DNA of 54,558 nt from Streptomyces wedmorensis (GCF_000716445.1 NZ_JNWK01000047.1:1-54558), one strand, 5' to 3'; shown: positions 34,527-44,197, counted from the first letter of the stretch. Numbers and translations are program-made. Notes: generated from the sequence alone by a model not told the origin.

Positions 34527-35279
34527 TCAGATGCCGCAGCTGGACGCCGACCAGAAGCGCGCGGCTCGGTGGTCGACGTGGGCGTGGTCGCCGTGTCCGG
34601 GGTAGCCCGGGCCGAGAATCCCGTTGAAGCCGTGGTTACGGGCCTGCTGGGCCAGCAGGCACAGCGAGTGAGGGCCGGCGCCGAGGTCGGCCGCGTCTCC
34701 GTAGAGATGGCGGCTCGAGGTGGCGCCGCCGACCGCGTCGTTGCAGGCCTGGCTGCGGAAGCCGCTGGTGACGCGGATGCTCTGGTCACCGAGGGCGTGC
34801 CGCAGGGCCTCCAGCTTCCACATCGTGCGCAGGGCGTTGGACTTGGCGGTGGCCGCGCTCACGGCGCCGCCGGCCCAGGTGGTGTTGCAGTTGTTGAGTT
34901 CGGCGTAGGAGAAGTGGAGGGGGGTGCAGTCGTCGTCCTGGAGCGCGTAGATCTTGCTGAAGGTCGCGGGGCCCGCGACACCGTCAGCGGCCAACCCGTA
35001 GGCGGCCTGGAAGCGCTTGACGGCGGCTGCCGTTCCGGGGCCGTAGTCGCCGTCGATCGCCAGGACCCCGCCGTAGCCGGGATACCCGGCCACTCGAATC
35101 TGCAGCTCCGTGACGTCGGCGCCGGAGACGCCCTGGGAGAGGGTGCGCGACCAGGTGTAGCAGCTGTCGGCCTGGGCGGTGCCTGCGGTGGCGACCACCC
35201 CACCCAAAGAAGCAGCCATGATCATGACAAATGGCAGCAGTAGGCGAAGTGACAGGGAACGCAGGGGGCGTCGGGGCAT
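34527..35279 (-). CDS. Secreted zinc D-Ala-D-Ala carboxypeptidase with peptidoglycan-binding domain
   Basis: This is a 250-residue exported protein. The start at 35279 has GGAGG upstream, and the signal peptide runs to AQA at about residue 36. A PG_binding_1 domain follows (LSQGVSGADVTELQIRVAGY, DGDYGPGTAAAVKRFQAAYG, LAADGVAGPATF). The peptidase M15 domain has VTSGFRSQACNDAVGG and the zinc ligands in SSRHLYGDAADLG (His and Asp) and GHGDHAHVDHR (His). The layout is that of the Streptomyces albus zinc DD-peptidase, which trims the terminal D-Ala from cell-wall stem peptides. All metal ligands appear present, so it should be active in the wall space. Confidence 0.92.
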   Translation of the reverse strand: MPRRPLRSLSLRLLLPFVMIMAASLGGVVATAGTAQADSCYTWSRTLSQGVSGADVTELQIRVAGYPGYGGVLAIDGDYGPGTAAAVKRFQAAYGLAADGVAGPATFSKIYALQDDDCTPLHFSYAELNNCNTTWAGGAVSAATAKSNALRTMWKLEALRHALGDQSIRVTSGFRSQACNDAVGGATSSRHLYGDAADLGAGPHSLCLLAQQARNHGFNGILGPGYPGHGDHAHVDHRAARFWSASSCGI

Positions 35280-35942
35280 CGATCCTCCATGGCCTCACGA
35301 GTCCGAGGTGACTCAGTGGTGAGAGTCCCCCCGAGACTGACGGTCCGGTCGACGCGCGTCAACCACGCCGGAGCGAGCGTCATTTGTTGAGCCAATGGCG
35401 CCCGGATGAACGGGGCGACGCCCCTTCCTCCCCCCTGGCGGTCGGCCGGGCAGGGGTCGCTACGACGACCGTGGGATGGGAGTCCAGCAGCGATGCGACC
35501 ACCTTGGCGGCAGTCGCTTCGGGCCCGCCTGTGGAATGGGAGGGTGCGGCACCAGTGGGTGGCACCGCCGCCACTGCCGCCCTCACCGGCCGTCCCATCC
35601 CATCCCTAGGCCTACCGGCCGTACCGGGCGGCTGGAAGCGCCGTGACCTCGTTGGTGAAGCGATGCCCGTCTTGCCGACCGGCGCCGTCCGCAGGAACCA
35701 TCGAGGCGATCACCGTGGTGATCTCAGGCGCCTTCGCTTCGTTTCGCGCGGAAGTGACGAGATCGGGATCCGCGGCAGTCCATGGCGGCCAGGCCGGAGC
35801 GAGCTCGTATGTGGATGTCGGAAGCATCCTGAGGCGGGGGCCAAGCGCCAGTTCACCCGAATGGGCGCGTTTAAGGCCTGATGGTCACCGGAGGGCGGCT
35901 AGCGTCGCCTTGCGGGTACTCCATGTGACCGAAGGGGGACCC
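35280..35942. other. Gene-poor stretch
   Basis: No recognised gene in about 660 bp. Open frames on both strands between 35384 and 35881 lack ribosome sites and family resemblance. The last 25 bases hold the GAAGGGGGA site of the lectin gene. Confidence 0.35.
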
Positions 35943-36455
35943 ATGAGCGACACGCCTCGGCGCCCCGTGGCCCACGTGGCCGCAGCCTTCGGGATCGTCG
36001 CCGCGCGGTTCCTGGCCCTGGGGGCCCTGAGCGCGGGCCCAGCTCACGCCGCCGTGCAGTACTACGAGATCCGCAGCCCGGACGGCAAATGCCTGAGCGT
36101 CGCGGGAACCTCCCAGCGCTCCGGTGCGGACGTGGTTCTGCGGGACTGTCTGGGAATCACGGACCAGCGGTGGCGGGTCACGGACATCGCCGACAGACCC
36201 ATCGGGGAGTTGGAGGACCGGCCCCCCGTACAGCAGACCGACCACATCCTCTTCGTCAAGCTCCGGGCGCAGCACAGCGACAAGTGCCTCGCCCTGGCGG
36301 GGGACCGCTTCGAGGCGGGCAGCGACATCGTGCAGGCCGACTGTTCAGAGGTCGTTGTCTTTCCGGGCTTGAGGAGTGCGTTCTCGCTGGTCAGGCATAG
36401 GGCCGGCGGTCTCGTGGCAGTGGTGTCGTGTCGTTGCTTTGGTGGAGGTCGATGA
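35943..36455 (+). pseudogene. Secreted ricin-type lectin, apparently truncated
   Basis: The start at 35943 has GAAGGGGGA upstream. A signal-like segment ends at AHA (about residue 38). The mature part has beta-trefoil repeats: YYEIRSPDGKCLSVAGTSQR, SGADVVLRDC, then HSDKCLALAGDRFEAGSDIV and QADC. After that Cys the lectin pattern is lost and the frame continues with an unrelated tail (VVVFPGLRSAFSLVRHRAGG) into the next gene, where its stop overlaps ATG 36452. A full trefoil would need at least one more repeat. A separate lectin scrap at 39006-39149 could be its displaced end, with later material inserted between them. Alternatively it is a short functional lectin. Confidence 0.6.
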
Positions 36456-37000
36456 TGCCGGCGGTCGTGGGACTGCTGGAACAGCGTGAGCTCACCGCTC
36501 GCCGTCGTGTCGACGATCTGCGGGAGGAGGCCGACCGCCTCCAGGCGGAGCTGGCCGTGGCTGAGCGGGAGTGGAACGAGTGGGTCATCGCCCGCTCACA
36601 CGTTGGCGAGGTACTGGCCCCGGGCAACGACGCCGTCGTCGGCCCCGCCGCCTCCGAGGATCTGCCGGCTCCCGGTGTGCAACCGGCGCGGCCCGAACCG
36701 GCGGAGGCGGCGAAGCCGAAAACAGTGGTGCCGGTGTGGCGCGCGGGGCTGGCCTGGTCGGCGCTGTCGGTGGACTACCAGCGCATCCTGCAGGCCCTCA
36801 GTGACCGTAACCGGCTCGGTCAAGGAGCTTTGACGTGCCAGGAGATGGCCGCCTGCTTCGGCCTGGGCCCCGTACCGGGAAAGGTGGGGGCACTGCGATC
36901 GAAGACCAAGCTGCTGACGGCGCGCGGCTGGCTGATCGAGCCGGCACCTGGCCGATTCACGCTCGCGAAGGACATGGCCTGGCAACGCGGCGGGTCATGA
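36455..37000 (+). CDS. Coiled-coil plus C-terminal winged-helix-like protein of an actinomycete family
   Basis: This is a 181-residue protein with GGAGG six bases before ATG 36455. The N-terminal half is a charged coiled coil (LLEQRELTARRRVDDLREEA, DRLQAELAVAEREW). The C-terminal half (LSVDYQRILQALSDRNRLGQ, MAACFGLGPVPGKVGALRSK, TKLLTARGWLIEPAPGRFTL) resembles a winged helix. I recognise this pattern from small Streptomyces proteins that occur in many copies, often beside insertion-sequence debris; their function is unknown to me. Its 3' end overlaps the IS5 remnant on the other strand by about 44 bp. It may be a partner or passenger of a mobile element. Confidence 0.65.
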   Translation: MPAVVGLLEQRELTARRRVDDLREEADRLQAELAVAEREWNEWVIARSHVGEVLAPGNDAVVGPAASEDLPAPGVQPARPEPAEAAKPKTVVPVWRAGLAWSALSVDYQRILQALSDRNRLGQGALTCQEMAACFGLGPVPGKVGALRSKTKLLTARGWLIEPAPGRFTLAKDMAWQRGGS

Positions 37001-37415
37001 GCATCGTCATCGACCAGTAGACCATCGCCTCCGCGCCGGCGATGGAACGCTCGAAGTCGCGCACGAGACGGCGACTTCGCATCAGGTGGGCGAAGAACCG
37101 CTCGACGATCCACCGCTTGGGCAGCACGACGAAGCCGCGCATGTCGTCGCTGCGTTTGACGATGGCGAGGACCAGGGCGAGGGCCGCGAGGCAGTACTCG
37201 ACGAGGCTGCCGGTGTATCCGCCGTTGGCCCAGACCAGGGCCAGCAGGTGGTGCGCGGCAGTGACCTGGGTGAGCAGGACCTGGGCCGCGGCGCGGTCAC
37301 CCACAATAAGCCTCCGGTTGCCCGCCCCGCCCCGCCCCGCAGCCGGCCCGGCACCGGCAGCAGTGGCCGGACCACCGCCCACTCGGCGTCCGACATGTCG
37401 GTGGGATACCTACGC
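36957..37415 (-). mobile_element. IS5-family (IS427-type) transposase remnant with central deletion
   Basis: On the minus strand one frame near 37400 reads RRYPTDMSDAEWAVVRPLLP and VPGRLRGGAG, the usual N-terminus. Another frame gives QVLLTQVTAAHHLLALVWAN, GGYTGSLVEYC, VKRSDDMRGFVVLPKRWIVE, RFFAHLMRSRRLVRDFE and AMVYWSMTMLMTRRVARP, the usual C-terminus. The middle, with the first catalytic Asp residues, is missing, so the element is dead. I did not find clear terminal inverted repeats. Confidence 0.85.
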
Positions 37416-37827
37416 TCGCGCGCCCCGTGGTCTCTGGCGTTCCCGAACCTGTGAGCCAGACAGTCACATGCGAGAGTGGCTGAAGTGGGCCCCACTCCCG
37501 CGTTGCCGTAGAAATGCGACAAGAGGGTCTCCTGGACCGCACGTGGGTTTCGACACCCTTCGAGCTACCAAGAGGCGCCGCTCTCATGCACGGCAGCCGC
37601 CGCAGTCACCCGATCGACTGACTTCTCGACGAGATCGGGACGACGGCAGTCGCGTCGCTTCTCGTGATTGCTGGGACGGACGAATTCGCACTGCCCTCCA
37701 GGTAGACGGTCGGCTTGGTGACGCCCGGAGGCCGCCTCGCGGGTTTGAGCCCGGTGCCGCGACTGACGAACCTGGCGAAGAGTCGTGTCTTACCGCTCGA
37801 GGCGCGGCCAACCGCCCCCGCTACGTC
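37416..37827. other. Gene-free stretch between the IS5 remnant and the mycothiol enzyme
   Basis: No supported gene. It may include the former right end of the IS5 element and flanking DNA. Confidence 0.35.
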
Positions 37828-38628
37828 CTACTTCTCCTCCGGCTCCCAGGCGCGGAGCAGGTCGAGCAGCCCTGCGTCTCCGTCAACGTGCAAGGAGTCG
37901 GCCCGGATCCGGTCGTACAGGTAGAGGACCAGCTCACTGGCCGTGCCGTGGACGGAAGCGCCGGCTGCGTCCGAGTCCTCGCCGGTCGCGGCGGTGGGCG
38001 CGGGGATGCGGGTGGTGCGTGCGCCGTCGCCGTCGACGGTGAGGCGCCAGGAGCGGCCCTCGGCGGCGTGGAAGTCGAAGGCCGTGGGCTTGTGCGGCCA
38101 GGCACTCGGCGTTGCGCAGACGGTGAACAGGAACTCCTCCACACCGTCGAGTGCCAGCTCGACCGGCAGTGGCTGCGGGGCGCCCCCGGCGAGCTGGGCG
38201 TCGTAGGTGTGCACCGCGGTCTCCTGGACCCGGTGCCGGGCGGTGCCGCCGGCGGTCTGCGGTGACTGAGACGCGGGCCACCACGTCCAGCAACCGCTCT
38301 CCGGTCCCGCCGCGCGCAGGGCGCCCAGCAGAAGCTGCGTCGACGCGTCCAGCCAGGCCAGCAGGGCCTCACGCTCCTGCGGCACTTCCAGCGCGGCGCG
38401 CGCGGCGACGGCCTCGGCCGGGGGAGCGTCGGCAGACCCCGCGTCGACGATGGCGGCCCAGAAGCGGTCTCCCCCACCCAGATGCTTCACCAGATCGAAC
38501 AGCGTCCACCCGGGGCAGGTCGGCACCTGCGCGTCGAGACCGGGCGCGGCGGCGACCACGGCGCGGAAGGCGGTCGACCGTTCATCGATCAGTCGCAACA
38601 GGTCAGGGAACTCAAGATTCTTTTCCAC
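37828..38628 (-). CDS. Maleylpyruvate isomerase family mycothiol-dependent enzyme
   Basis: This is a 266-residue protein of the DinB-like MDMPI family. The N-terminal helical bundle has TCPGWTLFDLVKHLGGGDRF, with His49, and HRVQETAVHTYDAQLAGG, with Glu136 and His140. These match the three zinc ligands (His, ExxxH) of mycothiol-dependent maleylpyruvate isomerase. The C-terminal MDMPI_C domain (LHVDGDAGLLDLLRAWEP) closes it. The family uses mycothiol as cofactor to isomerise or detoxify electrophiles; the substrate is unknown. The frame starts at GTG 38628 with a weak ribosome site. It looks intact, unlike its neighbours. Confidence 0.88.
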   Translation of the reverse strand: MEKNLEFPDLLRLIDERSTAFRAVVAAAPGLDAQVPTCPGWTLFDLVKHLGGGDRFWAAIVDAGSADAPPAEAVAARAALEVPQEREALLAWLDASTQLLLGALRAAGPESGCWTWWPASQSPQTAGGTARHRVQETAVHTYDAQLAGGAPQPLPVELALDGVEEFLFTVCATPSAWPHKPTAFDFHAAEGRSWRLTVDGDGARTTRIPAPTAATGEDSDAAGASVHGTASELVLYLYDRIRADSLHVDGDAGLLDLLRAWEPEEK

Positions 38629-39005
38629 GCCGGATGTCTATCACCGTGCTCCGGTGAGCGGACAGCGATTTTCACAGTCGCCGCCGGTTGGCCATTGCGG
38701 ACGTCCTCGCCTCCCACCGCTCGGGTGACAAGCTGCGCACTGCTGCGAGGACGCTGGTGGTGGCGGTACGCCAGGCATCGTGCCTATGGGTGCTCTGGCC
38801 TCGCCGCGCGGCCGGGCACCTCGGCGACGTGACGTCCACCCGGTGCGCGCGGTCATGCTGCCGCTCGATGTGATGGACGCGGAGGTCACGACGGCGGAGG
38901 AGGAGCGGTCGGGTCGGGAGTTCAGGTGACTACCGTTCGACCAGCACTCCTCAAGTTCGGAACAACAACAGCCACTGAGACCAGAACCTGCACACAGACT
39001 GGTCC

Positions 39006-39149
39006 ATGACCGGACACGGGGACCGCTTCCGGATCGACAGCGAGCACTGTGTCGGTGTGCCGGGCGGGAACCATGGCAACGGCACCACTGTCGTCTACGA
39101 GGCCTGCACCGAGAACTCCCCGAAGTGGCTGTCCAAGCCCTGGCAATGA
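39006..39149 (+). pseudogene. Fragment of a ricin-type lectin
   Basis: The frame reads FRIDSEHCVGVPGGNHGNGT then TVVYEACTENSPKWLSKPWQ and stops at 39149. This is one beta-trefoil repeat (conserved C, G, GT, C and W). It has no signal peptide and is only about 48 codons long. The rest of 38629-39343 shows no supported gene. Confidence 0.55.
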
Positions 39150-39343
39150 TCTGGATCGCTCTGAGCGTCCCCTCCTGGTGTCGGTGGTTGCCTGGCAGCA
39201 CCTTCGAGGGGCTCGAGAGGGGAACCTCGCCGAACTGATCGACACCGAGGCCACCCAGGAGACTGGGCTTCGTGTGCCATTGCCGACCCTCCCTTGGCGT
39301 GCGCCTGCTCGACCCAGGGCCGTGCTCGGGCGAAATCCTCGGC

Positions 39344-40185
39344 ATGGAAGAAGCGGAGGAGCATCGTCGGCTTCTGGAGGGTTCTCCGGTCGAGCGGGTG
39401 GTGGCCGAGTCGGCCGCCGCGCTCGTCCGGGAGCGCCGGCCTACGGGGAGCACGACGCGGAGGGGCTGGGCCGGGAACTCCTCGCCATCGTGGAGCCCAC
39501 GCCGGCGTCGCTGCGGGAGGGGCGCGAACTGACGGGCGAGGAGGCGTTACGTTTCGAGGAGTTCGGGGCGCTGCGGGTGGAGCAGGGCATCGCCTTGGAG
39601 CCGTTCCTGGAAGCGTTCCGGCTGACCGCCCGGCGGGCCTTCGACGCGCTCTACGTCCTGGCCCGCAGCCATGCCGACCAGGCGCTCGCACTGGAAGCGG
39701 CCGGCGAGTTCTGGGCCCGGTGTGATCAGGTCTCGATCGCCGTGGTGCGCGGGCACCGCCGCCGCGAGGCCGAGCGGGTGCGTGTGGACCAGCAGCAGCG
39801 GACGCTGCTGCGGCAGCTGCTGCTGGGTGAGCTGTCGGTCGACTGGCTGCCTATGGCGGCGGACATCCTCGGTCTCGGCTCACGGGCGGAGTACCGGGTC
39901 TGCTACGCCGTCCCCGGGAGGGGACGGGATGCCCTGGACCGAGCGGGCCCTGCGGGGGCAGCTGCTGGTGCGCTTGGCCGAGCCGGGTGCCGATCGTGCG
40001 GTGGGCCTGACGGCGACGTCTCCGTCCCGCGCGGTGGGCGTGCCGGTGGGTGCCGGCCCCGCCCGGCCGCTGGCACGGCTGAACGAGTCACCGGTCGAGG
40101 CGCGGCGGGCCGGCGAGGTGGCTGTTCGGTTCGGCCTGCACCGTGCGGTGGATGCCGGGGAGCTGCCGCTGCACATCGCGGTACT
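39344..40185 (+). pseudogene. PucR/CdaR-type regulator with two frameshifts, C-terminally lost
   Basis: The frame from ATG 39344 reads MEEAEEHRRLLEGSPVERVV, AESAAALVRERRP. At about 39438 it shifts and continues AYGEHDAEGLGRELLAIVEP, LRVEQGIALEPFLEAFRLTA and QQQRTLLRQLLLGELSVDWL. At about 39930 it shifts back: [40 protein letters not shown]. This is the sensor half of PucR-like activators. The C-terminal helix-turn-helix is missing because the sequence runs directly into an esterase at about 40185. The two indels compensate, which suggests successive hits. Confidence 0.65.
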
Positions 40186-40787
40186 ACCGACTGCTGCCGC
40201 ACGCCGACTGGCGCAGCGGTGTCGGCGACGTGAAGGCCGCCGTCGGCTGGGTGCGTGACAACACGGCCCGGTTCGGGATCGACCCGGCCCGCATCACCCT
40301 GTTCGGCGAGTCCGCGGGCGGTCACCTCGCCCTCATGGCCGCCTGCACCGAGGGCGATCCGATGTTCCCCCCCCCGACGACCCCGCACCAGGACACCTCG
40401 GTCCGCACCGTGCTCAACTTCTACGGCACCACCGACTTCGACGACGTCACCGCCAACGCCACGGCGCCCGGCCCCATCCGCCAGGCGACACAGGAGTACA
40501 CCGGCGGCACCAAGGCGCAGCACCCTGACCGCCGGCACGCCTCCTTGCCCGTCCACCATGTCCGGCCCGGCCTGCCGCCCACCCTGACCATCCAGGGCGA
40601 GGACGACCGGCTCATCCCGGTCTCCCGGATGCACCTGCTCGACAAGGCACTCACCGATGCCGGAGTAGAGCACCGAAGCGTCGAACTACCTTGGTCCAGC
40701 CACTTGTTCGACCTGACCCGGGGCGATTTCGCCACGCAGATCTCCGCCGGGGTCCTCGAGCAGTTCCGGCAGCGGTACGCCCACTGA
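40186..40787 (+). pseudogene. Alpha/beta-hydrolase (HSL-type esterase) lacking its N-terminus
   Basis: The frame begins abruptly at [20 protein letters not shown], a segment from the middle of HSL-type esterases. It continues [18 protein letters not shown] (nucleophile Ser), [20 protein letters not shown] (Asp) and [17 protein letters not shown] (His). The catalytic triad is complete but the N-terminal cap and the HGG oxyanion motif are missing. There is no proper start; the fusion to the PucR remnant lies just upstream. It ends 29 bp before the flavoenzyme gene and may once have formed an operon with it. Confidence 0.7.
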
Positions 40788-40816
40788 CCCCCATCACCCA
40801 CACAGGATGGCACGAG

Positions 40817-41983
40817 ATGACGAACCCGCAGTTCGGCGACTACCAGAACGAGATCTACTTCGACGGCCTGAGCGGCGTGCTGCCCGCACTGCCCATGGCG
40901 CTCGACGAGCTGGAGGCGAAGGCCCTGGCCGCCCTCCCGCCGTCCGTCCGCTCCTACGTGGCCGGCGGGGCCGGGGACGAGCACACCCAGCGCGCGAACG
41001 TCCGAGCCTTCGAGCGGTGGGGCCTGTACCCGCGGATGATGGTCGGCGCCACCCGTCGGGACATGACGGTGGACCTCTTCGGCCACCCCCTGCCCTCAAC
41101 GCTCTTCATGGCCCCCGTAGGCGTCATCGGGCTCTGCGCCCAGGACGGCCACGGCGACCTGGCCACCGCCCGCGCCGCAGCCCGTACGGGTGTGCCGATG
41201 GTCGCCTCCACCCTGACCGTCGACCCACTGGAGCAGGTGGCCGCCGAGTTCGGCGACACCCCCGGCTTCTTCCAGCTCTACACCCCCACCGACCGTGACC
41301 TGGCCGCCAGCCTCGTCCACCGCGCCGAGACCGCCGGGTTCAAGGGCATCGTCGTCACCCTCGACACCTGGATCACCGGCTGGCGTCCCCGCGACCTCGC
41401 CGCGAGCAACTTCCCCCAGCTGCGCGGCCACTGCCTCGCCAACTACTTCACCGACCCGGTCTTCCGCGCCCGGCTGGCGAAGTCGCCCGAGGAGAACCCG
41501 GGAGCCGCGATCCTGGAGTGGGTGAGCATCTTCGGCAACCCGCTGACCTGGGACGACCTGCCCTGGCTGCGCTCGCTCACCGACCTGCCGATCATCCTCA
41601 AGGGCATCTGCCACCCCGAGGACGTCCGCCGCGCCAAGGACGGCGGAATCGACGGCATCTACTGCTCCAACCACGGCGGACGCCAGGCCAACGGCGGCCT
41701 GCCCGCCCTGGACGCGCTCCCCGCCGTTGTCGACGCCGCCGACGGCCTGCCCGTCCTCTTCGACTCCGGCATCCGCAGCGGCGCCGACGTCATCAAGGCC
41801 CTCGCCCTCGGCGCCACCGCCGTCGGCATCGGCCGCCCCTACGCCTACGGGCTGGCCCTCGGCGGCACGGACGGCGTCGTCCACGTCCTGCGCTCGCTGC
41901 TCGCAGAAGCCGACCTGATCATGGCCGTGGACGGCTACCCGGCCCTGTCCGACCTGACCCCTGAAGCCCTCGTCCGCCTCTGA
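40817..41983 (+). CDS. FMN-dependent alpha-hydroxy-acid oxidase (lactate 2-monooxygenase type)
   Basis: This is a 388-residue TIM-barrel flavoenzyme. The start at 40817 follows AGGATGG. It has [91 protein letters not shown] (flavin-binding Lys), the active-site [20 protein letters not shown] with His and Arg, and [20 protein letters not shown]. The length and the NGGLPALD spacing fit the lactate-monooxygenase-like subgroup, which turns lactate into acetate, CO2 and water, or a similar 2-hydroxy acid. It appears intact. A strong hairpin follows the stop. Confidence 0.9.
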   Translation: MTNPQFGDYQNEIYFDGLSGVLPALPMALDELEAKALAALPPSVRSYVAGGAGDEHTQRANVRAFERWGLYPRMMVGATRRDMTVDLFGHPLPSTLFMAPVGVIGLCAQDGHGDLATARAAARTGVPMVASTLTVDPLEQVAAEFGDTPGFFQLYTPTDRDLAASLVHRAETAGFKGIVVTLDTWITGWRPRDLAASNFPQLRGHCLANYFTDPVFRARLAKSPEENPGAAILEWVSIFGNPLTWDDLPWLRSLTDLPIILKGICHPEDVRRAKDGGIDGIYCSNHGGRQANGGLPALDALPAVVDAADGLPVLFDSGIRSGADVIKALALGATAVGIGRPYAYGLALGGTDGVVHVLRSLLAEADLIMAVDGYPALSDLTPEALVRL

Positions 41984-41985
41984 AG

Positions 41986-42038
41986 ACACCCTCACGGCCC
42001 CCGGGCCCCCGCCAGGAGGGCCGGGGGCCGTGAGGTGT
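41986..42038. terminator. Bidirectional hairpin terminator
   Basis: Inverted arms around ACACC-CTCACGGCCCC and GGGGCCGTGAG-GTGT, with small bulges, lie between the flavoenzyme stop (41983) and the convergent hydrolase stop (42043). It would serve both genes. Confidence 0.8.
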
Positions 42039-42042
42039 CGCC

Positions 42043-42860
42043 TCAGGGCAGCGAGCCGGCGAACTGCGTCAGCAGCTCGTTCACCGCCGCCGGCTCGTCC
42101 AGATGAGCAGCATGTCCAGCGCCGGCCACCACGGCGGCGCGGGCCGGCGGACTGAGGCCGGCCGTCGCCCGGGCATGCTCGGACGGCCAGAACTGGCTCT
42201 GCTCACCGGCGACGATCAACGCCGGAACGGTGATCCGGGCGACCACGTCACGCCAGTCCTGGCACGCGTGATCGCACATCAGCGGGTAGGTATCAGGTGT
42301 GATGTCGGGCAAGGCGCCCCTGCCGCCCGCCGCGCGGATCTTCGCGTCCACCCCCGCAGCGTCCTGCCACGGCCGGCCGTGTCCGGTGTCCAGGAGGTTC
42401 GCCGGGTCGAGGAAGAACGTCCCGACATTCTCGGCGGTCAGCCCGTAGAAGCCGTACTCCCATCCGGGTCCGTTGACCATCTTCGGGGACTGGTCGACGG
42501 TGACGATCCCTGCGAGCCGGTCGCACCCGAACAGGCTCGCGTAAGCCCAGATGTGGCTCGCCCCCATCGACTGCCCGACGAGCGGGACGGCTTCCAGGCC
42601 CAGATGAGTGATCAGCTCCCGCACGTCCTCACCACCCCGCGACATCCGCAGCCCCTACGGCGGACGACCTGAACTCCCGGCCCACCGCCGATCCGGCGAC
42701 ACCACCCGGCAGCCGGCCTCCCACAGCGCCTCCCACCGCAACGCCCGGTCGTCCGCCGACGCGCCATATCCCGAGATCAGGACGACGGCACGGCCCCCGT
42801 CGCTACCCCCTCGTCGTAGTAGTGCAGGTTCACGTCATCGGTTGTGGTGAAACGCGGCAC
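42043..42860 (-). pseudogene. Alpha/beta-hydrolase with frameshift and nonsense mutation
   Basis: Reading from GTG 42860 on the minus strand, the frame gives MPRFTTTDDVNLHYYDEG. A run of five G at about 42810 has lost one base; in the next frame the sense continues GGRAVVLISGYGASADDRAL and RWEALWEAGCRVVSPDRRWA. A TAG at about 42655 then interrupts SGRPP-stop-GLRMSRGGEDV. After that VPLVGQSMGASHIWAYASLF (nucleophile Ser) and AGAGHAAHLDEPAAVNELL (His) complete the fold. The annotated 200-codon frame (42043-42645) is only the C-terminal three quarters. Confidence 0.75.
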
Positions 42861-42907
42861 GGGCCGACCTCCGGACACTCAACCGGGCCGACCTCCGGAC
42901 ACTCAAC
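42861..42907. repeat. Two 24-bp tandem repeats upstream of the broken hydrolase
   Basis: GGGCCGACCTCCGGACACTC plus AAC occurs at 42861-42883 and again at 42885-42907, separated by one base. They directly precede the hydrolase start and may be an operator or a duplication. Confidence 0.9.
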
Positions 42908-43189
42908 AGGGGCAAACCCGGGTCTACCCCACTGCATCGTCACCATGACCGACGGAACCCGGCTCCACAACCGCACCGATGTCCGATGCCCGATGCCCCC
43001 GAACTGGCCCCATGGCCACGCCGGCCACAGCACGAGCCTCGTCGCTTCCCCCCTTGTTAGGCGCGGCCGCAGGTCCGGGACCGAACGCAGTCAGGCATGC
43101 GGTGCCGACCATGCCCCCGCAGGAAGAGAGCGAACACCACGGGTCAGGCGGAGGCCGGCTCGTAGCTGACGACGGTCGAGGAGCATCCC

Positions 43190-43378
43190 CGACGAGGCCG
43201 ATGCGAGCCCGGCACTCAGCCTCGTCGGCGGCCAGGTCCCAGCGCAGCTTCGTACCGACCAGGTCGCCGCGTAGGCACAGTGGTCAAAGGCGTCCGGGGG
43301 CCGCCACTCGGCCGGGTCCTTGTCGGCCTTGGACCGGTCGGACGCCGCGGTGACCGCGATCAGGGTGTCGGGGCTGTC
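43190..43378 (-). pseudogene. Fragment of a GmrSD/DUF1524-type HNH-family protein
   Basis: The minus strand reads DSPDTLIAVTAASDRSKADK and DPAEWRPPDAFDHCAY. A frameshift follows, then GDLVGTKLRWDLAADEAE. The N-R/D-R-SKxDxDPAEW pattern, the lone Cys, W and the closing TKLRWDL-DEAE helix are typical of the C-terminal end of secreted DUF1524/HNH-fold nuclease-like proteins in Streptomyces. The N-terminal part with the HNH is missing. The rest of 42908-43561 has no supported gene. Confidence 0.6.
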
Positions 43379-43561
43379 CTAATCGTTCGCGTATGCCTCA
43401 CGCCTCACCGGACTCCACGCCGTCTGCTCAGCCGGCAGGGAGCGTCGTTCGAACCGTGCGTATTCCTGCTCGCCTCGGCGCCTGAGAGGTTTGAGCCGGG
43501 CGCTCCCTCGGCGTCCGGGCGTCCGCAGCGCCCAAGAGCTGTCCGGCCCGTGGAAAATCGG

Positions 43562-44197
43562 ATGACCCGCTCCGCCCCGCATCCCTACCCTGCCGCCATG
43601 GAACACGGACCCGCGCTTCTGAACGTCGTCGACGTCGAGGCCACCTGCTGGGAGGGGCAGCCGCCGCCCGGCGCGGTGAGCGAGATCATCGAGATCGGGC
43701 TCACCGTCGTGGATCTGACGGCCCGACGGCGCGTGGGGCGGCACCGGATCCTCGTACGGCCCGAGCGCTCGGAGGTGAGCGGTTTCTGCACCGAGCTGAC
43801 CGGGCTCACCTCGGCCGAGGTCGCCGTCGGCGTCGGCTTCGGCGAGGCCTGCCGGATCCTCGCCGACGTCCATGACGCGCGCAGCCGCCCCTGGGCGAGC
43901 TGGGGAGACTACGACCGCAAGCAGTTCGAACGGCAGTGCCGGGCGGCCGGCGCGCCCTATCCGTTCGGGCGGCCGGCCGAGCAGGGGCACACCAACGCCA
44001 AGGCCGTGTTCACCGAGGCGTACGGCCTGCGCAAGCGGCCCGGCATGGCAGGGGCCCTGCAGCTCGCGGGGCTGCCGCTGGAGGGCCGCCACCACCGGGG
44101 CGAGGACGACGCGTGGAACATCGCCGCTCTCGTCCTGGACCTGGTGGAGCGCGGGGCCTGGACGGCCTCGGGGATCAGTCCGTCGTCGACACCGTAG
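43562..44197 (+). CDS. DEDDh 3'-5' exonuclease (ERI1/KapD-like)
   Basis: This is a 211-residue exonuclease. VVDVEATCWEG carries the first Asp and Glu (DxE), EIIEIGLTVVDL follows, then FCTELTGLTSAEV, WASWGDYDRKQFERQC (second Asp) and LEGRHHRGEDDAWNIAALVL (His and last Asp). This is the full DEDDh set of the ERI1/KapD branch, which degrades single-stranded DNA or RNA 3' ends. ATG 43562 (GGAAAA upstream) and ATG 43598 are both possible. The stop codon lies inside a 17-bp tandem duplication. Confidence 0.88.
   Translation: MTRSAPHPYPAAMEHGPALLNVVDVEATCWEGQPPPGAVSEIIEIGLTVVDLTARRRVGRHRILVRPERSEVSGFCTELTGLTSAEVAVGVGFGEACRILADVHDARSRPWASWGDYDRKQFERQCRAAGAPYPFGRPAEQGHTNAKAVFTEAYGLRKRPGMAGALQLAGLPLEGRHHRGEDDAWNIAALVLDLVERGAWTASGISPSSTP

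Noticed and set aside
35384..35881. 165-codon plus-strand frame upstream of the lectin
   Set aside because: It has no ribosome site or family resemblance, and the minus strand is open over the same DNA.
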